Notes under the pieces: generated by a model
Seen by the model: only the letters and a program-made list of their open reading frames with translations
What the model was told of the DNA's origin: nothing
Database searches by the model: none
Source of the DNA: UMGS755 sp045590535
GTDB taxonomy: Bacteria; Bacillota; Clostridia; UBA1381; UBA9506
NCBI GenBank assembly: GCA_045590535.1
Contig: JAZNRE010000025.1
Location: 1 to 62,248, forward strand
Length of the DNA: 62,248 nucleotides
Reading direction: 5' to 3'
Shown here: positions 57,777-62,248 of the stretch, piece after piece
Numbering within the stretch: position 1 is the first letter of the stretch
How the letters are laid out: every line of letters starts with the position of its first letter
Translations under genes and position numbers: made by a program

Positions 57777-57811
57777 AAAAAGCGTGATGATTTTAATATC
57801 ATCACGCTTTT
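57777..57811 (+). terminator. Terminator at the end of the island operon
   Basis: AAAAAGCGTGATGAT pairs perfectly with ATCATCACGCTTTTT over a 6-nt loop, 2 bp after the stop of the peptidase E-like gene. Confidence 0.92.
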
Positions 57812-57901
57812 TGCAAAGCGGTGGAGTTTGGCACCGGCGTGCCGATATCACGCACCGGTTTTCGGTTTTCTGTTCATTTCCACCCAAGAAATGTTAGACA
57901 A

Positions 57902-57947
57902 AAAAAGTCTGATTTATGTTGTTATAACAACATAAATCAGACTTTTT
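57902..57947. repeat. Perfect 46-bp palindrome with operator-like core
   Basis: The two 23-nt halves are exact reverse complements and end in A5/T5, so it can act as a bidirectional terminator. Its centre, ATGTTGTTATAACAACAT, is identical to the 18-bp palindrome in front of the truncated Crp/Fnr gene at 58057-58074. It overlaps the stop of that gene. Confidence 0.85.
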
Positions 57948-58044
57948 CTATGATAGTTGGGTTAAGACACCCCATGAGTGATTGTATATCCTGCGGTGCA
58001 ATACCACGAAATAGAATTGTTTTTGCCAGAAAATTAAAATCCAT
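57937..58044 (-). pseudogene. Truncated Crp/Fnr-family regulator (N-terminal 35 residues)
   Basis: The frame encodes MDFNFLAKTILFRGIAPQDI followed by QSLMGCLNPTIIEKV and a stop. The LFRGI-x-x-x-DI-x-x-LMGCLN pattern is the start of the cyclic-nucleotide-binding-like domain of clostridial Crp/Fnr regulators, normally about 220-230 residues. The rest of the domain and the HTH are missing. A good GGAGGT site precedes the ATG. The break falls into the 46-bp palindrome. Confidence 0.72.
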
Positions 58045-58056
58045 AAACGACCTCCG

Positions 58057-58074
58057 ATGTTGTTATAACAACAT
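58057..58074. promoter_or_regulatory. Operator-like palindrome upstream of the Crp/Fnr fragment
   Basis: ATGTTGTTATAACAACAT is a perfect 18-bp palindrome 13 bp upstream of the truncated gene's start. It has the size and symmetry of a Crp/Fnr-type dimer site and probably served autoregulation of the intact gene. Confidence 0.65.
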
Positions 58075-58187
58075 ATATGTTTATAATATTATATCAGATT
58101 TTTATCTGTAAATCGATAAATATTGAATTTCAAGGCCATTTATAGTATAATGATAAAAACAGAAATGGCAGTAAGTGAGGATACAAA

Positions 58188-58553
58188 ATGAAAATATATA
58201 AACTTTTCAAAAGCGTACTTGACCAAGACACAGCACCTGTCGTTGTTTGCGATATAGATGATATAATCGTATATATGAATCCGTCAGCAATAGAGCGTTA
58301 TCATAAGGATTTGACGGGCAGAAGTATTAAAGACTGCCATCCGCCAAAAGCCAACGAGATGATTGAAAAGGTGCTTGCTTGGTTTAAAGAAAGCAAGGAC
58401 AACAACATCATCTACACCTATCGCAATGACGAGGAAAACAAAGATGTCTATATGGTTGCCCTTCGTGATGATGACGGAACGCTGATTGGCTACTACGAAA
58501 AGCACGAGTATAAAAACAAGGAAACGGTCGGACTTTATCAGCCGGTAAAATAA
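58188..58553 (+). CDS. Stand-alone PAS domain protein
   Basis: The 121-residue protein is a single PAS fold: APVVVCDIDDIIVYMNPSAI, a central helix region, and DVYMVALRDDDGTLIGYYEK as the closing strands. No output domain is attached. It could bind a small ligand and pass the signal to a partner. It opens the AT-rich cassette region on the right. GTGAGG before the ATG. Confidence 0.82.
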   Translation: MKIYKLFKSVLDQDTAPVVVCDIDDIIVYMNPSAIERYHKDLTGRSIKDCHPPKANEMIEKVLAWFKESKDNNIIYTYRNDEENKDVYMVALRDDDGTLIGYYEKHEYKNKETVGLYQPVK

Positions 58554-58581
58554 TAAAACGATAATTTGACGAGGTTGTGTT

Positions 58582-59061
58582 ATGGGGGATTTAAACTTTA
58601 GATATGCAACAGAAACTGATACTGCATTGATATTGGAATTTATCAGAGAATTGGCTCAATATGAAAATATGCTTGATGAAGTAGTAGCGACAGAAGAACT
58701 GCTTCGTGAATGGATTTTTGAAAAGAAAAAAGCTGAAGTGATATTCGCTTTGGAAGATGGAAAAGAGGTTGGATTTGCACTCTTTTTCCATAACTTTTCA
58801 ACATTTCTCGGTCGTGCAGGCATTTACTTAGAGGATTTGTTTGTAAAGCCCGAATATCGTGGCAAAGGTTACGGCAAAGGTCTTCTTAAAAAGCTTGCCC
58901 AGATTGCAGTTGAGCGAGGTTGCGGAAGGCTTGAGTGGTGGTGCCTTGATTGGAACAAACCAAGCATTGATTTTTATTTATCTTTAGGAGCAGAACCAAT
59001 GGACGAGTGGACTACCTACCGAATTAGCGGAGAAACTTTAGACAAGTTTGCAAAAGAGTGA
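58582..59061 (+). CDS. GNAT acetyltransferase, SAT/thialysine-like
   Basis: The 159-residue protein has YATETDTALILEFIRELAQYE at the start, GIYLEDLFVKPEYRGKGYGK (acetyl-CoA loop R-G-K-G-Y-G) and RLEWWCLDWNKPSIDFYLSLGA. The LEDLFV-x-P and W-C-L-D-W-N-x-P-S pattern is that of spermidine/spermine and thialysine N-acetyltransferases. The substrate is probably a polyamine-like amine. It overlaps the frame of the following gene's upstream extension. Confidence 0.88.
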   Translation: MGDLNFRYATETDTALILEFIRELAQYENMLDEVVATEELLREWIFEKKKAEVIFALEDGKEVGFALFFHNFSTFLGRAGIYLEDLFVKPEYRGKGYGKGLLKKLAQIAVERGCGRLEWWCLDWNKPSIDFYLSLGAEPMDEWTTYRISGETLDKFAKE

Positions 59062-59078
59062 AATTAAGAGGAATGGTT

Positions 59079-59387
59079 ATGTTTAAACTACTAGATATTG
59101 TTACAGTAAAAAAAGAATATCCGGAATTATCTTTAACTCCCAAGCATATTGGCACGATTCTAGATATTCATAATGATGGAAAGGCTTACACAGTGGAGTT
59201 TATAGATGAAAATGGGGAAACTATTGAAGAAGCTCTTTATACAGAATTTACGGAGAGCGAGTTGGAAAAGGCTACAATTATACATGGTCTGGACTTACCA
59301 AACGAGATTGCAGAAAGAAACTCTCTTATACTGATGAAACAATTAGGCATTACCAAAGATGATATAGATAATTGTGAAACAGATTAG
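59079..59387 (+). CDS. DUF4926-like protein
   Basis: The 102-residue protein has LLDIVTVKKEYPELSLTPKH, IGTILDIHNDGKAYTVEFID and a LYTEFTESELEKA end of the domain. This is the layout of DUF4926, a small beta-barrel common near toxin-immunity and polymorphic loci. The start at 59079 is preferred because AGAGGAATG lies upstream. The last 30 residues are an extra helical tail. Confidence 0.75.
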   Translation: MFKLLDIVTVKKEYPELSLTPKHIGTILDIHNDGKAYTVEFIDENGETIEEALYTEFTESELEKATIIHGLDLPNEIAERNSLILMKQLGITKDDIDNCETD

Positions 59388-59397
59388 GGGTGCATAT

Positions 59398-59697
59398 ATG
59401 AATACATTTGAAAAGATATATGAGGTTGTGAGTAATATCCCCAAAGGCAAGGTTGCAGCCTACGGTCAGGTTGCGTTTCTTGCAGGTAATCCCCGTTGGG
59501 CAAGAGTTGTAGGCTATGCTTTGCACGTAAACCCTGAACCAGGGACAATTCCATGCCACAGAGTAGTAAATTGTGAAGGAAAGGTTGCACCAAGTTTTGC
59601 ATTTGGCGGTGATGATGTTCAACGACAGTTGCTTGAAGCAGAAGGCATTGTTTTTGAACCAGACGGCAGGATAGATTTAGAGAAATATGGTATTTGA
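59398..59697 (+). CDS. MGMT/Ada C-terminal-like DNA alkyl repair protein
   Basis: The 99-residue protein is the C-terminal domain of O6-alkylguanine-DNA alkyltransferases: IPKGKVAAYGQVA (HTH), then NPRWARVVGYAL and the active-site IPCHRVVNCEGK with the acceptor Cys intact. Because of the short length it is of the MGMT-like/YbaZ-size class, but those that lack activity have Trp or Ala for Cys, so this one may be a working alkyltransferase. Confidence 0.9.
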   Translation: MNTFEKIYEVVSNIPKGKVAAYGQVAFLAGNPRWARVVGYALHVNPEPGTIPCHRVVNCEGKVAPSFAFGGDDVQRQLLEAEGIVFEPDGRIDLEKYGI

Positions 59698-59738
59698 TTG
59701 AAGTTATGAGAACTAATAATTTTAAGTAGGTAATGAAA

Positions 59739-60242
59739 ATGAATAATGTAATTATCACACCTATGGGTGAAATAAAAATTTTAATAGACGATGTTGAGGT
59801 GCAATATGTACCATTGAAGGGTGTTGCGATAGAGAATTTATGTCCCGATATTTTGGGTAGATATCAAATTGAAATTCATTTTGTACCTGACGGAAAGGAA
59901 CATACTATTTCGTGTGTTTTTCCATACGACAAGTCAATTAAGGGGCACATAGAATCAGGAGAAGATTTAGAGTGTCAAGGTTTTTATAATAATGATTCCA
60001 TAAAGCTATCAATAGGAGTAGAGGGAGATAGCGGAATTCATACTGACTATGATTATGATGTTGATTATCTTAATAATGGTATGCAATATGTTATATTTCC
60101 AGAAACTCAAACACAAGAGTATGTTTTTGGTGTTTGCTGGATAGATAAAATTGATATTGATGATCAAAGCGAGGAAATGATAGCAAGAGATACACAAACT
60201 TGGTTTGGAGCAGATCCAACTCTGTGCATTGAACAGAAATGA
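59739..60242 (+). CDS. Hypothetical acidic protein
   Basis: The 167-residue protein is beta-rich and acidic, with IKILIDDVEVQYVPLKG and YVFGVCWIDKIDIDD. No family recognised; the composition suggests an immunity-like or cytosolic binding protein. ATG 59739 is preferred (TAAGTAGG 8 nt upstream) over ATG 59733. The stop meets the next gene's ribosome binding site. Confidence 0.7.
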   Translation: MNNVIITPMGEIKILIDDVEVQYVPLKGVAIENLCPDILGRYQIEIHFVPDGKEHTISCVFPYDKSIKGHIESGEDLECQGFYNNDSIKLSIGVEGDSGIHTDYDYDVDYLNNGMQYVIFPETQTQEYVFGVCWIDKIDIDDQSEEMIARDTQTWFGADPTLCIEQK

Positions 60243-60253
60243 AGGTGAATCTT

Positions 60254-60700
60254 ATGAAAAAAGTATTATGTATGATATCAGCGCTTTTCTGCATCTTCCT
60301 TACCGCTTGCGGAGAAGATAAAAGTATCGGAATTATCGGCGGAGCAGACGGACCAACCGCAATATTGATTAGTGAAAAAGGAGAAAAAGAAATGTATGAG
60401 ATTATTACGGCAGAAGATGCAAAAAATATAATGGATAGCGGTGAGGAATTGGTTATCCTCGATGTAAGAGAACAGGACGAGTTTGACGAGGGGCATATAC
60501 CTGGCGCAATCCTGATTCCATATACAGAAATTGAAAATAAGGCAGAGGAAATGCTTCCTGATAAGGACAAGCAGATACTTGTATATTGTAGGTCGGGCAG
60601 AAGAAGTAAAATTGCAGCCGAAAGCCTTGCAAAACTTGGCTACACCAATATAAAAGAATTCGGTGGTATTATTGACTGGCCATATGAGGTAGAGAAATGA
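60254..60700 (+). CDS. Rhodanese-like lipoprotein
   Basis: The 148-residue protein has a type II signal with lipobox LTAC (MKKVLCMISALFCIFLTAC), a short motif IGIIGGADGPTAI, and a rhodanese domain with active-site Cys in VYCRSGRRSK and the CH2A motif DVREQDEFDEGHIPGA. Rhodanese domains transfer sulfane sulfur. The GIIGGADGPTAI motif is known from the beta subunit of sodium-pumping decarboxylases and is odd in this context. ATG 60254 follows GAAGGTG. Its 3' end recurs at 61273. Confidence 0.88.
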   Translation: MKKVLCMISALFCIFLTACGEDKSIGIIGGADGPTAILISEKGEKEMYEIITAEDAKNIMDSGEELVILDVREQDEFDEGHIPGAILIPYTEIENKAEEMLPDKDKQILVYCRSGRRSKIAAESLAKLGYTNIKEFGGIIDWPYEVEK

Positions 60701-60703
60701 AAA
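60651..60703 (+). repeat. 53-bp imperfect direct repeat, copy 1 (rhodanese 3' end)
   Basis: This copy is in the intact rhodanese gene; its partner is 61273-61325, five differences in 53 bp. The repeats flank the gene at 60697-61263. Confidence 0.8.
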
Positions 60704-61263
60704 ACGTAGACGAATATATTAGGGATATAGAAATTGCCAAAAATGCACTCAAAGAAACCCTTATCGGCGATGTAGTGAAAGATAGAAAATTGTTGTGCGA
60801 TGTTTACTGCATTCCCTCGCACAATCACCAAGCATTTTATTTGCAGGTATACGATGGAGAAGAATATGCATTGATATTTGCTAAATCTTGTATTTGGAAC
60901 GGTATTAGAGGATGTGTGGTAATGTATCCGTTTGAATGGACGATAAAAGCAGATGCACATCCTGCAGCAAGAGGCGATATATATTGTGGCATTAAATATG
61001 TTTCGCGAAACAATCAAACACTACAAAATCTTATGAAGTGTTTACCTACAAATGATGAATATTCTCCGGTTGGAGCTTATATTGATGGATGTACGACTAT
61101 TATACGAAATTATCAATTAAGTAATATGCCTTTATTGGAATATAAAGATGCTGAAAATATCAATCATTTAAGTTTAACTGATGAACAAATTTCTTTTATG
61201 GATGATCTATATATTCATATAGAAAATATCATTGGTAATATAGGTAAAGCAATAGAATGTTGA
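60697..61263 (+). CDS. Hypothetical protein in the rhodanese cassette
   Basis: The 188-residue protein overlaps the rhodanese stop (ATGA). It has YCIPSHNHQAFYLQVYDGEE and YIDGCTTIIRNYQL and no membrane segment. No family recognised. It lies exactly between two copies of the rhodanese 3' end, so it may have come in by recombination. Confidence 0.72.
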   Translation: MKNVDEYIRDIEIAKNALKETLIGDVVKDRKLLCDVYCIPSHNHQAFYLQVYDGEEYALIFAKSCIWNGIRGCVVMYPFEWTIKADAHPAARGDIYCGIKYVSRNNQTLQNLMKCLPTNDEYSPVGAYIDGCTTIIRNYQLSNMPLLEYKDAENINHLSLTDEQISFMDDLYIHIENIIGNIGKAIEC

Positions 61264-61272
61264 TACTTAATG

Positions 61273-61321
61273 TAAAAGAATTCGGCGGTATTATCGACTG
61301 GCCGTATGAGGTGGAAAAATG
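61273..61321 (+). pseudogene. Orphan 3' end of a second rhodanese gene
   Basis: The sequence encodes VKEFGGIIDWPYEVEK and a stop, and matches the last 15-17 codons of the gene at 60254-60700. All five base differences are at third codon positions and silent, so both copies evolved as coding sequence before one lost its 5' part. It joins the next gene by the same TGA/ATG overlap as at 60697. Confidence 0.8.
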
Positions 61322-61546
61322 AAAAGGTTAATAGACTATGCAACTGCGTATGCAAAAGAATGCAGTTGGAAAGATTTTGCACTGATAAAATTTTGTCTGT
61401 GTGCAATAGGCATTATTATAGGTGTATTATTACCCAAAACAGTGATGAAGCCTGCTTTGATTATAGCGGGTGTGGTTTTCGTGATTACATATATTCCACT
61501 TATGGTTAAATTTATAAAATTAATCTTTCGTGAAAAAGGAAGATAA
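61319..61546 (+). CDS. Small two-helix membrane protein
   Basis: The 75-residue protein has SWKDFALIKFCLCAIGIIIG and a second hydrophobic helix (ALIIAGVVFVITYIPLMVKF). Proteins of this size and sequence type are often labelled as a phosphate ABC transporter permease-like family, without functional proof. It starts over the stop of the orphan rhodanese end, which suggests that it once followed a whole rhodanese gene. Confidence 0.78.
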   Translation: MKRLIDYATAYAKECSWKDFALIKFCLCAIGIIIGVLLPKTVMKPALIIAGVVFVITYIPLMVKFIKLIFREKGR

Positions 61547-61555
61547 GGAGTTGGA

Positions 61556-62248
61556 ATGAAAAAACGATTGGAGACGGCAGAAATGAACGAAGAATGTTTA
61601 ATTTGCAAAGCACCGCTTGAGTATTTGGAAACAGATACGATGATGGAATGTGTGATTTGCCATAAAAAAGAAAACAGCAAAACAAGATGCGTGAATGGTC
61701 ATTTCGTTTGCAGTGAATGCCACACAAGCGGAATGGACGAAATTATTGCGTTAGCTTTAAATGAAAAATCTAAAAATCCTATTGAAATTTTAGAAAAAAT
61801 GATGTCAATGGACTTTTGCCATATGCACGGTCCCGAACATCATGTTATGGTAGGAGCATCGCTTCTTACAGCATACAAAAACGCAGGCGGAGAGATTGAC
61901 CTGCCGTCAGCACTTTCTGAAATGTACGCAAGAGGAAAACAAGTTCCAGGCGGAGCCTGCGGATTTTGGGGTGCGTGCGGTGCAGGAATCAGCACAGGAA
62001 TGTATATGTCGATTGCCACAAAGTCCACACCGCTTGCAAAGGAAGGCTGGGGACTTTCCAATCAAATGACAGGACGAGCACTCACTGCAATCGGCAAAAA
62101 CGGCGGTCCTCGTTGCTGTAAAAGAGATTCTTACATAGCAATAACCGAGGCAGTAGCTTTTACCGCTGAAAAGCTTGGCGTACATATGGAGCTTGACGAA
62201 ATCAAGTGCTCACGCTCTAAACTAAATAATCAATGTATAGAAGAAGGG
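61556..62248 (+). CDS. DUF5714-like Cys-rich protein (runs off the window)
   Basis: From ATG 61556 (ATAAGGAG upstream) the frame is open to the window end, at least 231 codons. It has an N-terminal set of CxxC knuckles (CLICK, CVICHKKE, FVCSECH) suggesting a zinc domain, then FCHMHGPEHHVMVGASLLTA, GGACGFWGACGAGISTGMY and CCKRDSYIAITEAV. This matches clostridial DUF5714 proteins, often found with methyltransferase or redox partners. The 3' end is outside the window. Confidence 0.8.
   Translation, partial: MKKRLETAEMNEECLICKAPLEYLETDTMMECVICHKKENSKTRCVNGHFVCSECHTSGMDEIIALALNEKSKNPIEILEKMMSMDFCHMHGPEHHVMVGASLLTAYKNAGGEIDLPSALSEMYARGKQVPGGACGFWGACGAGISTGMYMSIATKSTPLAKEGWGLSNQMTGRALTAIGKNGGPRCCKRDSYIAITEAVAFTAEKLGVHMELDEIKCSRSKLNNQCIEEG

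Noticed and set aside
57821..58111. 96-residue plus-strand frame opposite the Crp/Fnr fragment
   Set aside because: It reads through the 46-bp palindrome and has no conserved content; the minus-strand fragment has a clear family pattern and ribosome binding site.

Overview
The window looks like a chromosomal segment of an anaerobic, endospore-forming member of the Clostridia (Bacillota). The evidence is spo0A, strong AGGAGG-type ribosome binding sites, consensus SigA promoters, T-box-free but riboswitch-controlled ECF vitamin transporters (TPP and FMN riboswitches), a DUF4080-type radical SAM enzyme, and a palindromic repeat of the kind scattered in Oscillospiraceae-like genomes. No species can be named from the sequence alone.

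Layout. (1) 1-13,400 is core genome: tsaE-tsaB-rpiB-dCMP deaminase, spo0A facing them, pnp with a large leader hairpin, a radical SAM protein, pfkA, then tsaC-rimI-tsaD-mltG. All four universal bacterial t6A genes (tsaB, C, D, E) lie within 12 kb. (2) 13,800-17,770 on the minus strand holds a four-gene operon for amino-sugar metabolism (C_GCAxxG_C_C protein, Gfo/Idh/MocA oxidoreductase, PIG-L deacetylase, GlcN6P isomerase) and thiT behind a TPP riboswitch. (3) 18,173-32,689 is a very compact siphovirus-like block: terminase, portal, scaffold, capsid, connectors, tail tube, Gp15, a short tape measure, baseplate, a lysin with an unusual second domain, and holins. It has no integrase, repressor or replication genes. 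It is either a trimmed prophage or a domesticated, gene-transfer-agent-like particle locus. (4) 32,700-33,990 has an FMN riboswitch with ribU, then tRNA-Lys(CTT), whose 3' end is repeated 172 bp downstream as a 20-bp direct repeat, a mark of integration.

(5) 34,000-57,775 is an accessory island. Its left half is a minus-strand operon read from about 39,660 to 34,000. It encodes a ClpB-like AAA+ ATPase, a JAMM/JAB-E1 (ThiF) fusion, three related small proteins with a conserved Tyr-x-Cys-Trp (possible E2-like proteins), small membrane proteins, three zinc-binding miniproteins (one of DnaJ CxxCxGxG type), and a 72-residue peptide made of four identical 13-residue GG-containing repeats whose DNA copies differ only at synonymous sites. 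This is the best candidate for an undescribed system: a miniature ubiquitin-like or peptide-tagging/RiPP-like pathway. Its right half, on the plus strand, opens with an XRE regulator, a RelA/SpoT-like protein with a second degenerate HD domain, and a Doc-like pseudoenzyme. An ECF-sigma-like protein, two metallophosphoesterases (one fused to ASCH), a PcfJ-like protein, a sirtuin, an ASCH-Nudix fusion, an LRR protein and several unknown membrane or soluble proteins follow. The set points to nucleotide-based signalling, stress or conflict.

(6) 57,776-62,248 is a mosaic of small AT-rich cassettes: a truncated Crp/Fnr gene between two copies of its operator-like palindrome, PAS, GNAT, DUF4926, an MGMT-like protein, a rhodanese lipoprotein, and a second, orphan copy of the rhodanese 3' end that records a past recombination. 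The last gene (DUF5714-like) runs off the window.
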